Assembly: GCA_025846845.1 (NCBI GenBank)
Contig: JAOYTL010000014.1
Span: 62,001 to 126,000 of the forward strand
From: Alloboseaceae bacterium BT-24-1
GTDB lineage: Bacteria > Pseudomonadota > Alphaproteobacteria > Rhizobiales > Beijerinckiaceae
Length of the DNA stretch: 64,000 nucleotides
Direction of reading: 5' to 3'
The notes beneath the pieces were generated by a model. The model worked only from the letters and a program-made list of their open reading frames with translations, ran no database searches and was not told where the DNA came from. Positions 17,751 through 24,967 of this stretch are shown piece after piece; positions within the stretch are counted from its first letter, which is position 1; the number at the start of each line of letters is the position of its first letter. The position numbers were made by a program, and so were the translations under genes.

Positions 17751-18137
17751 ATGGCTCCGATTCGCAAGGACCCGCGCACTGCAAACGCTCGCCGTCTGCG
17801 CCGCGAGGCGACGCCGGCGGAGAAATGCCTCTGGCTGCATCTGAAGCAGATGGACGTGTCTGGTGGCCATTTTCGCCGTCAGGCGCCGATGGGCCCCTAT
17901 TTCGCTGACTTCGTCCATTTTGGCGCAAAGCTCGTGGTCGAGCTTGATGGCGGTCAGCATGGTCTGCCCAATGCTGCTGCGCGTGATGCGCGGCGCACAG
18001 CCTACTTGGCAGCGCAAGGCTTTCGCGTCCTCCGCTTTTGGAACCGCGAACTCACCGACAATCTCGATGGCGTCGTCGAAACGATCTTCCGTGCCGTGAA
18101 CGACCTCTCCAACCGAACCGGAGACATGGAATGCTGA
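17751..18137 (+). CDS. DUF559 domain protein (Vsr-like endonuclease fold)
   Basis: A 128-residue protein with the DUF559 pattern: R-LRREATPAEKCLWLHLK at the start, FRRQAPMGPYFADFV, the acidic strand KLVVELDGGQH, and the end block AAQGFRVLRFWNRE. The family has a fold like very short patch repair endonuclease, and E/D-x-Q residues suggest a nuclease site, but its biological role is not settled. The ATG at 17751 has AAGGGGAAAGG upstream. The gene sits inside the gcv operon and its end overlaps the gcvPB start by 7 bases, so it is translated with the glycine cleavage genes. It is not part of that pathway. Confidence 0.88.
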   Translation: MAPIRKDPRTANARRLRREATPAEKCLWLHLKQMDVSGGHFRRQAPMGPYFADFVHFGAKLVVELDGGQHGLPNAAARDARRTAYLAAQGFRVLRFWNRELTDNLDGVVETIFRAVNDLSNRTGDMEC

Positions 18138-19705
18138 ACCGTCAGGGACGTCCCAGCCAGGCTGGCGAAGGTGCGAGCGAGCGCCACGAGACCTTCACCG
18201 GTAACCGCGCGCTGCAGCAGATCGAGCCGCTGATTTTCGAGATCGGCCATCACGAATCGACCGGCGTCGATATCGACAAGCCGGCACCGTTCAAGAACCG
18301 GCTCGGCAAGCATGCCCGGCAGGGCGAGATCGGCCTGCCCGGTCTCTCTGAGCCCGAGACGATGCGCCATTATGTGCGCCTCAGCCAGAAGAACTACGGC
18401 ATCGACACCGGGCTCTTCCCGCTCGGCTCCTGCACGATGAAGCACAATGCCCGCCTGAACGAGAAGGTGGCGCGGTTGCCGGGCTTCTCCGACGTGCACC
18501 CGCTCCAGCCGGTCTCGACCGTACCGGGCGCGCTCGACGTCATGCTCGAGCTGGCGCACTATCTGATGACGCTGACCGGCATGCCGGCGGTGGCGCTCTC
18601 GCCCAAGGCTGGCGCCCATGGCGAAGCCTGCGGCATGATGGCGATCAAGGCTGCGATCGCCGCCAAGGGTGAGGGGGCGACCCGCAATGTCGTGCTGGTC
18701 CCTGAATCGGCCCATGGCACGAACCCGGCGACCGCGGCGCTGATCGGCTTTTCCGTGAAGTCGGTGCCGGCGCGCGACGACGGCACGGTCGCGGTCGAGG
18801 ACGTCAAGGCTCTGCTCGGCCCCGACGTCGCCGCGATCATGCTCACCAATCCGAACACCTGCGGCATCTTCGAGCCGCAGATCGTCGAGATCGCCGCGGC
18901 GATGCACGAGGCCGGCGCCTATTTCTACTGCGACGGCGCCAACTTCAACGCGATCGTCGGCAAGGCGCGTCCGGGCGATCTTGGCGTCGACGCCATGCAC
19001 ATCAACCTGCACAAAACCTTCTCGACCCCGCATGGCGGCGGCGGCCCGGGCGCCGGCCCGGTCGTGCTGTCGGAGCGGCTGGCGCCTTATGCGCCGGTGC
19101 CGTTCATCCATGTCGAGGGCGGCAAGTCGCGTCTCGTCGAGCACAAGGCCGATGCGCCCGAAGGTAACGACCCCTTCGGCCGCATGACCGCCTTCCATGG
19201 CCAGATGGGCATGTATGTCCGCGCGCTCGCATATATGCTCAGCCATGGCTCGGACGGCATGAAGCAGGCCTCGGAAGACGCCGTGCTCAACGCCAACTAC
19301 ATCCGCGCCGGCCTCGCCGACCTGATGTCGCTGCCTTTCCCCGACCACCCCTCGATGCACGAGGCGCTGTTCGACGACGAGTGGCTGAAGGGCACCGGCG
19401 TCTCGACGCTCGATTTCGCCAAGGCGATGATCGACGAGGGCTATCACCCGATGACGGTCTACTTCCCGCTCGTCGTCCATGGCGCCATGCTGATCGAGCC
19501 GACCGAGTCGGAATCGAAGGCCTCGCTCGACCTGTTCATCGCGACGCTGCGCGATCTCGCCATCGCCGCCAAGGGCAACGACAAGAGCCGCTTCACGGCA
19601 GCTCCGCACCATGCCCCGATCCGCCGGCTCGACGAGACGAGGGCGGCGCGCCAGCCGGTGCTGAAATGGGAGAAGCCGGTGCCGGTGAAGGACGCGGCGG
19701 AGTAG
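18131..19705 (+). CDS. gcvPB: Glycine dehydrogenase (decarboxylating) subunit 2
   Basis: C-terminal half of the split P protein; it holds the pyridoxal phosphate lysine in the segment DAMHINLHKTFSTPHGGGGP. Other family blocks are FPLGSCTMKHNAR and ESAHGTNPATAAL. The 524-residue length fits. The ATG at 18131 lies inside the last codons of the DUF559 gene in a different frame, which implies translational coupling. This is the last gene of the riboswitch-controlled operon. Confidence 0.97.
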   Translation: MLNRQGRPSQAGEGASERHETFTGNRALQQIEPLIFEIGHHESTGVDIDKPAPFKNRLGKHARQGEIGLPGLSEPETMRHYVRLSQKNYGIDTGLFPLGSCTMKHNARLNEKVARLPGFSDVHPLQPVSTVPGALDVMLELAHYLMTLTGMPAVALSPKAGAHGEACGMMAIKAAIAAKGEGATRNVVLVPESAHGTNPATAALIGFSVKSVPARDDGTVAVEDVKALLGPDVAAIMLTNPNTCGIFEPQIVEIAAAMHEAGAYFYCDGANFNAIVGKARPGDLGVDAMHINLHKTFSTPHGGGGPGAGPVVLSERLAPYAPVPFIHVEGGKSRLVEHKADAPEGNDPFGRMTAFHGQMGMYVRALAYMLSHGSDGMKQASEDAVLNANYIRAGLADLMSLPFPDHPSMHEALFDDEWLKGTGVSTLDFAKAMIDEGYHPMTVYFPLVVHGAMLIEPTESESKASLDLFIATLRDLAIAAKGNDKSRFTAAPHHAPIRRLDETRAARQPVLKWEKPVPVKDAAE

Positions 19706-19762
19706 GGCGGAGATTTCGAGCGCGGTCCGATCAGGTTGATCATCTGATCGGATCAGGCGCTC

Positions 19763-20188
19763 CTAGATTTCGGCCCAGGGATCGATCGCGGTCACGCCGA
19801 GCCCGGTGAAATGTCGGACGTTGCGGGTGGCGATGGCAAGGCTGTGCGCCGCCGCGGTCGCTGCGAGAAACCCGTCCATGATGGATATGTTCAGCCCGTT
19901 GCGACGAGATTGCGCCATCGCGTCGCCCCAGAGCGCGGCGATCGACGTGGTGATGGGCAGGAGCCGGTCGCCGAACCGCTCCGGAAGCTCTGCCGCGACC
20001 CACTCGCTCAGGCGGGAGCGTCGGCGACCTTCCGTCATCAACGCCACGACGCGGTAGAGTTCGGCGATCGTGATGATGCTGAGGAAGAGACCTTCTTCCG
20101 GTGTGTCCCGGAGGAAACGCTCGACTGCCGCAGACGGTATGGGCTTCTGTGGTTCGGAGATGACGTTGGTGTCGAGCAGGATTCTCAC
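19763..20188 (-). CDS. PIN domain toxin (VapC/FitB-like ribonuclease)
   Basis: A 141-residue probable RNase toxin. The PIN acidic residues are in place: MRILLDTNVISE (first Asp), the glutamate of ITIAELYR, and the late aspartates of NISIMDGFLAATAAAH and TRNVRHF. The start overlaps the stop of the Phd-like antitoxin gene in an ATGA, the normal order for antitoxin then toxin. The FitB-type branch is suggested by the opening LLDTNVISEPQKP. The target RNA is unknown. Confidence 0.92.
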   Translation of the reverse strand: MRILLDTNVISEPQKPIPSAAVERFLRDTPEEGLFLSIITIAELYRVVALMTEGRRRSRLSEWVAAELPERFGDRLLPITTSIAALWGDAMAQSRRNGLNISIMDGFLAATAAAHSLAIATRNVRHFTGLGVTAIDPWAEI

Positions 20189-20448
20189 AATTCGATGTCG
20201 CGTGGCTGGTCGGTGAGGCGTCCGAGGTCGAGATCACCCCCGCGCAACGGCGAGTTCTGCAGGAACTCGAGCAAGGTTCCCTTGGGCGCCGTCTTCTTCT
20301 CCCACTCCTCGACCGACACCAGCACCGCCGCCGGCTTGCCGTTGCGGGTCACCGTCTGCGGGCCTTCGGATTTCGCCTTGTCGATCAGTTCCGAGAAGCG
20401 TGCCTTGGCGTTGGCCACGGTCCATGTTTCCTTGGGCAGTGCGGTCAT
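20185..20448 (-). CDS. Type II antitoxin, Phd/YefM family
   Basis: An 87-residue antitoxin whose N-terminal part, WTVANAKARFSELIDKAKSEGPQTVTRNGKPAAVLVS when read in pieces, is the standard Phd/YefM DNA-binding domain; the C-terminal tail should wrap the PIN toxin. GGAGG lies a few bases before the ATG at 20448. It is co-translated with the downstream toxin. A short palindrome just upstream (20476-20490) is a likely operator for autoregulation. Confidence 0.92.
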   Translation of the reverse strand: MTALPKETWTVANAKARFSELIDKAKSEGPQTVTRNGKPAAVLVSVEEWEKKTAPKGTLLEFLQNSPLRGGDLDLGRLTDQPRDIEL

Positions 20449-20475
20449 GCTGGCCTCCGCAAGAAATGACTATCA

Positions 20476-20490
20476 TGACCATATAGGTCA
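20476..20490 (-). promoter_or_regulatory. Palindromic operator candidate of the Phd/PIN module
   Basis: TGACC-ATATA-GGTCA is a perfect 5-base inverted repeat with a 5-base centre, 28-42 bases upstream of the antitoxin start in the AT-rich part of the divergent gap. Phd-type antitoxins bind short palindromes in their own promoters, so this is a reasonable operator. The assignment is by position and symmetry only. Confidence 0.55.
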
Positions 20491-20615
20491 AAGCCTGGCG
20501 CCGGCAAGGCGGCCGCTGCCCTTTCGTCACCTGAGCCGGCTGCCTTAAGGCTTCCTTGACCATATGCGAGGGAAGCTTCCGACGGCGTGTATTCTCGCGC
20601 CTTGGAAGCTCGCCC

Positions 20616-21926
20616 ATGTATCGCGTTCGCCTTCGCCATGTGCTCGCCGCCACGGTCTCCTTCGTGGCGATGCTCTCGGCTTCCCGTGCCGAGGAGCCGG
20701 GCTATGGCCCCAGGACCTATGACCGCACGCTCGAAGCGCTGATCACGCATGAGGACATCGCCGGCCGCGGCGGCTGGCCGAAGGTGCCGGGTGCCGCGGC
20801 TGCGCTGAAGCCCGATTCGCAGGGGCCGGACGTGGCGCTGCTGAAGCAGCGTCTGATGCTGAGCGGCGACCTGTCGCCGGACGCCCTGCCGGGCGACGTC
20901 TACGACGCGACCGTCATCGCCGCGGTGAAGCGTTTCCAGCGCCGTCACGGCCTGTCCGAGCTCGGCACCGTCGGCCGCCTGACCTTGAAGTCGCTCAACG
21001 TCCCGGTCGAGATCCGCCTCAACCAGCTCACTGCGACGCTGGAGCGGCTGAAGGGCAACGGCTTCAGCTTCACCGAGCGCTATGTCGTGGTGAATATCCC
21101 CGGTGCCAGCGTCGAGGCGGTGGAGAAGGGCGTGGTCCAGCGCCGCCATCTCGCCATTGTCGGTCGGCCCGATCGGGCCTCGCCGGTGCTGCAGGCCAGC
21201 ATCACCTCGGTCAACCTCAATCCCTATTGGACGGTACCGATGTCGATCGTGAAGGCCGACATCATCCCGAAGATGCGCAAGGAACCGGACTTCATCGCCA
21301 AGTCCAACATGAAGCTGCTCGGCGCCGAGAACCGCGAGATCGATCCGGCCAGCGTCAACTGGGCGAGCCTGGCCAACCCGTATTTCTACGTCCGGCAGGA
21401 GCCGGGACCGACCAATTCGCTCGGCCAGCTCAAGATCGACATGCCGAACAGCGAGGCGGTCTACATGCACGACACGCCGAAGAAATCGCTGTTCCGCAAC
21501 GATGTCCGTTTCAACTCCTCGGGCTGTGCCCGCATCGAGGGCGTGCGCGACCTCGCAGCCTGGCTGCTCGAAGGCACGGAATGGACCCAACCGGCGATCG
21601 AGGCCGAGATCGCCAAGGGCGAGCGCAAGAACATCACGCTGAAGAAGGCGGTGCCGGTCGCCTGGGTCTACATGACCGGCTGGCAGGACGCTGACGGCCT
21701 GGTGCAGTTCCGCGACGACATCTACGGGCTCGATACACCGCAGGGCATCGTCACCTCGACGATTCAGCCCCGCCGGCCGAAGCCCAAGCCGGTGGTCGCG
21801 CCGACGGCAGCACCTGCCACGGCGAAGCTGCCTCAGCCTGTCGTCCGACCGACCATGCCGAAGTCTGCGGCCGCCCCGGTCCCGACGCCGCTTCCGCCGC
21901 CTGGGACGGCTGTCGCCATCCAGTAA
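20616..21926 (+). CDS. L,D-transpeptidase (YkuD domain) with peptidoglycan-binding domain
   Basis: Forms or remodels 3-3 cross-links in peptidoglycan in the periplasm. The 436-residue protein has a signal peptide (to about ASRAEE), a PG-binding-1 domain (about residues 70-135, with VYDATVIAAVKRFQRRHGL), and a YkuD catalytic domain of the YcbB-like type with the active-site cysteine in NSSGCARIEG and a histidine in YMHDTPKKSLF. The tail is rich in Pro and Ala. The ATG at 20616 has GGAAG upstream. It is divergent from the toxin-antitoxin pair. Confidence 0.93.
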   Translation: MYRVRLRHVLAATVSFVAMLSASRAEEPGYGPRTYDRTLEALITHEDIAGRGGWPKVPGAAAALKPDSQGPDVALLKQRLMLSGDLSPDALPGDVYDATVIAAVKRFQRRHGLSELGTVGRLTLKSLNVPVEIRLNQLTATLERLKGNGFSFTERYVVVNIPGASVEAVEKGVVQRRHLAIVGRPDRASPVLQASITSVNLNPYWTVPMSIVKADIIPKMRKEPDFIAKSNMKLLGAENREIDPASVNWASLANPYFYVRQEPGPTNSLGQLKIDMPNSEAVYMHDTPKKSLFRNDVRFNSSGCARIEGVRDLAAWLLEGTEWTQPAIEAEIAKGERKNITLKKAVPVAWVYMTGWQDADGLVQFRDDIYGLDTPQGIVTSTIQPRRPKPKPVVAPTAAPATAKLPQPVVRPTMPKSAAAPVPTPLPPPGTAVAIQ

Positions 21927-21962
21927 GGGCCGGCGTTTACGCCTCGCTCCGGAACGCAAATG

Positions 21963-22001
21963 AAGAACGCCGCGGTCCGAAGACCGCGGCGTTCTTGTTT
22001 T
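21963..22001. terminator. Bidirectional terminator between the L,D-transpeptidase and atpF
   Basis: A perfect 15-base stem (AAGAACGCCGCGGTC / GACCGCGGCGTTCTT, loop CGAA) is followed by GTTTTC on the plus strand. It sits between two convergent genes and can act on both, as the outer A/T pairs give a short U-run on each strand. Confidence 0.88.
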
Positions 22002-22022
22002 CTTGCCTGAGGCTCGGGCAGC

Positions 22023-22508
22023 TCAGTTGAGCTTGGCGCGAACGTCCTTCAGCCCGGCGGTGACCAGATCGGCGCCGGCCTTGCCGGCGACCTGGCCGCG
22101 CAGGATGACCTCGGCGGCGCGCGTCGCAGCCTCGGCAGCGGCGGCGCGGACCTCGGCGGTCGCCTGGGTCTCGGCCTGGGTGATCTTGTCCTCGGCCGAC
22201 TTGGTGCGGCGGGTGACGAACTCCGCCAGCTTCTCCTCGGCGTCCTTGGCAAGGCGCTGGGCCTCGTCCCGGGCGTTGGCGACGATCGCCTCGGCCTCGG
22301 CCTCGGCCGCCTTGCGCTTGCTCTCGTACTCGGCGAGCAGCAACTCGGCCTCGTGGCGCAGGCGCCTGGCTTCCGCGAGCTCGCGGGCGACAAGTTCGCC
22401 GCGGCCGTCGAGCGCCCCGATGAGGCTCTTGAGGGCGCCCATCTTCACCGCCATGGCGAGGAAGATGACGGTCGAGACCAGGACCCAGAAGGTTGGGTTG
22501 CTCAGCAT
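22023..22508 (-). CDS. atpF: F0F1 ATP synthase subunit b
   Basis: Peripheral stalk subunit of the ATP synthase. The 161-residue protein has one N-terminal membrane helix (FWVLVSTVIFLAMAVKMG), followed by a long Ala/Glu/Lys/Arg-rich coiled coil that would reach the F1 head. It is the last gene of the atpI-B-E-B'-F operon and pairs with the b' subunit encoded 5 bases upstream. Confidence 0.95.
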   Translation of the reverse strand: MLSNPTFWVLVSTVIFLAMAVKMGALKSLIGALDGRGELVARELAEARRLRHEAELLLAEYESKRKAAEAEAEAIVANARDEAQRLAKDAEEKLAEFVTRRTKSAEDKITQAETQATAEVRAAAAEAATRAAEVILRGQVAGKAGADLVTAGLKDVRAKLN

Positions 22509-22513
22509 GGCGT

Positions 22514-23071
22514 TCAGCCTCCCAGCGCGGTCTTGACCGCCTTGGCGGCGTCGGCCGGAGCCGGAGCGGCGCCGGTCAGGCGGTTGACGATGGCGCTCGC
22601 CGCGTCGGCGGCGATCGCCCCGACATGGCTCATCGCTTCCGTCTTGGTGGCGACGATCATGGCCTCGGCGTCGGCGAGCTTGGCGGCAAGATCGGCCTCG
22701 ACCGTCTTGCGTCGCGCGGCGCTGTCGGCGTTGACCTTCTCGCGCGTCTCCTGCGCGATCGCCTGCGACTTGGCGCGGGCTTCGGCAAGGGACTTCTCAT
22801 AGGCCTGGCCGGCCTCCTCGGCCTTGGCCTTCATCGCGGCCGCCTCGTCGAGATCGTTGCCGATCTTGTTGGCGCGGTCCTCGAGGATGCCGCCGAGACG
22901 CGGCACGATCACCTTGGCGGCGAGCCAGTACAGGACGCCGAAGGTGATCGCGAGCCAGAGCAGCTGCGAAGCGAAGGTGTTACCCTGGAAAGGCGGGAAG
23001 CTGCCGCCGGGGGCGGGAGCCGCGCCGCCATGGGCGGTCGTTCCGGTGGTCGTGGCTGGCGCTGCCATCAC
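22514..23071 (-). CDS. atpG: F0F1 ATP synthase subunit b'
   Basis: Second, diverged peripheral stalk subunit, found in photosynthetic bacteria and most alphaproteobacteria. The 185-residue protein has a Gly/Thr/Pro-rich N-terminus, a membrane helix (SQLLWLAITFGVLYWLAAKV), and a long charged coiled coil. It lies between atpE and atpF, the usual place. The symbol atpG is the one used in this group for b' and should not be confused with the gamma subunit. Confidence 0.94.
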   Translation of the reverse strand: MMAAPATTTGTTAHGGAAPAPGGSFPPFQGNTFASQLLWLAITFGVLYWLAAKVIVPRLGGILEDRANKIGNDLDEAAAMKAKAEEAGQAYEKSLAEARAKSQAIAQETREKVNADSAARRKTVEADLAAKLADAEAMIVATKTEAMSHVGAIAADAASAIVNRLTGAAPAPADAAKAVKTALGG

Positions 23072-23126
23072 TGAACCTCATCCGGCCGCGCAAGCCCATA
23101 CGGTTCGCACGGCATATGGGAAGGGA

Positions 23127-23162
23127 GGCGGGAGCCCGCCGCGTGACGCCCCGAAGGGCGTC
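23127..23162 (-). promoter_or_regulatory. Twin hairpins downstream of atpE
   Basis: The 122-base gap between atpE and atpG holds two inverted repeats: GGCGG/CCGCC (23127-23140) and GACGCCC-CGAA-GGGCGTC (23145-23162). No T-run follows. Such structures after atpE may stabilise its message and slow read-through, which would fit the need for many more c subunits than b subunits. The role is inferred. Confidence 0.5.
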
Positions 23163-23193
23163 GCCTGCGGCAGGCTCGGGTAGCGTTCGCGGA

Positions 23194-23421
23194 TCAGACC
23201 GCGAAGAGCAGCAGAAGCGCGATCAGCAGCGAGAAGATGCCGAGCGCTTCGGTCAGCGCGAAGCCGAGCAGCAGGGTGCCGCGCTGGCCATCGGCCGCCG
23301 ACGGGTTGCGCAGGGCGCCCGAGAGGAACTGGCCGAACAGGTTGCCGAGACCGATGCCCGCGCCGGCCATGCCGAGGCAAGCGAGACCAGCGCCGATGTA
23401 CTTGGCTGCGACGGGATCCAT
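23194..23421 (-). CDS. atpE: F0F1 ATP synthase subunit c
   Basis: Proton-carrying ring subunit. The 75-residue protein has two membrane helices: the first, AAKYIGAGLACLGMAGAGIGLGN when read in pieces, carries the glycine-rich packing pattern, and the second, LLLGFALTEALGIFSLLIAL, carries the essential glutamate in TEALG. The connecting loop contains RNPSA, near the usual RNP/RQP contact with F1. Confidence 0.97.
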   Translation of the reverse strand: MDPVAAKYIGAGLACLGMAGAGIGLGNLFGQFLSGALRNPSAADGQRGTLLLGFALTEALGIFSLLIALLLLFAV

Positions 23422-23479
23422 GGAAATGCTCCTTAGGGGGATGGTTGTGACAGTCGAGGGTGAACTTGAACCTGGCCGC

Positions 23480-24226
23480 TCAGTGGCCCGGATGCAGGGC
23501 GTCGTGCAGGTAGATGCAGGTCAGCACGGCGAAGACATAGGCCTGGAGCACCGCAACCAGGAATTCGAGCGCGATCAGCGCAATCGTCAGCACGAGCGGC
23601 AGCGGCGAGAGGATCGCCCAGCCGCCGGCGAAGAGCAGCGTCGCCACGAAGCCGGCGAAGATCTTCAGCGCGATATGGCCGGCGAGCAGATTGGCGAAGA
23701 GACGAACCGACAGGCTGATCGGGCGCGAGACGAACGAGATCACCTCGATCGGTACCAGGATGATCAGCATCAGCGGATGCACGCCCTTGGGCACGAACAG
23801 GCCGAAGAAATGCGCGCCATGCTTGGCGATGCCGTAGATGATGACGGTGAGGATCACGATCGCGGCGAGCGCAGCGGTGACGACCAGGTGGCTGGTGACG
23901 GTGAAGGCACCGGGAATCATGCCGAGCAGGTTGCAGACCAGCACGAACATGAAGAGCGAGAACACCAGCGGCACGAACTTCATGCCGTCATGCCCGGCCG
24001 AGTCCTTCACCGTGTTGGCGACGAACTCGTAACCCATCTCCGCCAGCGCCTGCAGCCGGCCCGGGACCAGCGAGCGGTTGCGCGTGCCATAGACGAAGAG
24101 CAGCGCGATGATGGCGACGGCGGCGACCATGAACAGGGCGGAATTGGTGAAAGCGATTTCGCTTCCGCCGATCTTGCCGAGAGACACGATCGGCTTGATC
24201 TCGAATTGTTCGATCGGACTAGCCAT
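23480..24226 (-). CDS. atpB: F0F1 ATP synthase subunit a
   Basis: Stator subunit that forms the two proton half-channels against the c ring. The 248-residue protein has five to six helices. The essential arginine is in the segment SLSVRLFANLLAGHI, and the last helix ends with LQAYVFAVLTCIYLHDALHPGH. It follows atpI and precedes atpE. Confidence 0.97.
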   Translation of the reverse strand: MASPIEQFEIKPIVSLGKIGGSEIAFTNSALFMVAAVAIIALLFVYGTRNRSLVPGRLQALAEMGYEFVANTVKDSAGHDGMKFVPLVFSLFMFVLVCNLLGMIPGAFTVTSHLVVTAALAAIVILTVIIYGIAKHGAHFFGLFVPKGVHPLMLIILVPIEVISFVSRPISLSVRLFANLLAGHIALKIFAGFVATLLFAGGWAILSPLPLVLTIALIALEFLVAVLQAYVFAVLTCIYLHDALHPGH

Positions 24227-24275
24227 CTGTCGCCCTTGTTCCTGCCATAAGACGGCCCCTTTTCGGGGCCGCGCC

Positions 24276-24650
24276 TCAGTTCTGCGCGCTCGACTTATCG
24301 TCAGTGCGCGATTTCATCAAGCCCGCTGCGCGCACGACGTTCATCACGCCAGCGCCGAAGCCGAGCATCAGCAGGACGATCATCCCGAAGGGCGCCGTCC
24401 CGAACCACTTGTCGACGGCCCAGCCGAGCCCGCCGCCGACGATGATGCCGGCGATGAATTCGGTGGAAAGCCGCATCGCCTGACCGATTCCGCTGGAATC
24501 GGTCCGACCGCTTTCGCTGCGGCTTTCGGCCTCCGCCTGGCTGGTCACACGCTTCAGGCCCGCATCGAGGGATTTGAGCCGGCTCTCCAGGCTCGCATCC
24601 GTTTCCGCAGGCCGCTGCGGATCCAGACCTTTGTCGTCCCGGCCCGTCAT
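24276..24650 (-). CDS. atpI: ATP synthase protein I (AtpI-like)
   Basis: A 124-residue membrane protein, first gene of the F0 operon. It has a charged N-terminal half and two C-terminal helices with the AtpI/Mg-transport-like pattern TEFIAGIIVGGGLGWAVDKWFGTAPFG. AtpI helps c-ring assembly or stability in some bacteria and is often dispensable. A candidate promoter lies about 190 bases upstream (24845-24873). Confidence 0.9.
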   Translation of the reverse strand: MTGRDDKGLDPQRPAETDASLESRLKSLDAGLKRVTSQAEAESRSESGRTDSSGIGQAMRLSTEFIAGIIVGGGLGWAVDKWFGTAPFGMIVLLMLGFGAGVMNVVRAAGLMKSRTDDKSSAQN

Positions 24651-24967
24651 CGCAGATAGACAGCCATCATGACACGACCTTTCCGTGCTCGGTTCGCGAG
24701 AGAACCGGACAATACCGGAATTGTCGCTGATTTGCGCTGCCTGAACCGGATGATCCGTTGCCGGATCGCCAATGGCGGGCGCTCGTCGGATTGCCGATCG
24801 TTCCCCGCGACGAAAAAGCCCCGCCGCCCGGAAAAATCGGCCGCACCATATTGGCGGGTCCAGGTGGTGTCAAGCTATGTCAGGGCCGATTAATGCCTTG
24901 AAAAATAAAATGATTTTAGACTGCAGCGAAGCGCCCGAAGCTATTCTTGTGCGCTGCGGCGCAGGAG
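24651..24967. other. Intergenic region upstream of the atp operon, downstream of smc
   Basis: The 317-base gap between the smc stop and the atpI start holds a candidate minus-strand promoter (24845-24873) and an AT-rich stretch at about 24893-24918 just downstream of the smc stop. No gene, RNA or repeat is visible in the remainder. It would give a 5' leader of about 190 bases for the atp message. Confidence 0.5.
24845..24873 (-). promoter_or_regulatory. Candidate sigma-70 promoter of the atp F0 operon
   Basis: On the minus strand TTGACA (24868-24873) is followed after 17 bases by TATGGT (24845-24850). The -35 box is a perfect match and the -10 box matches four of six consensus bases. It is the best such pair upstream of atpI. 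Confidence 0.55.
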
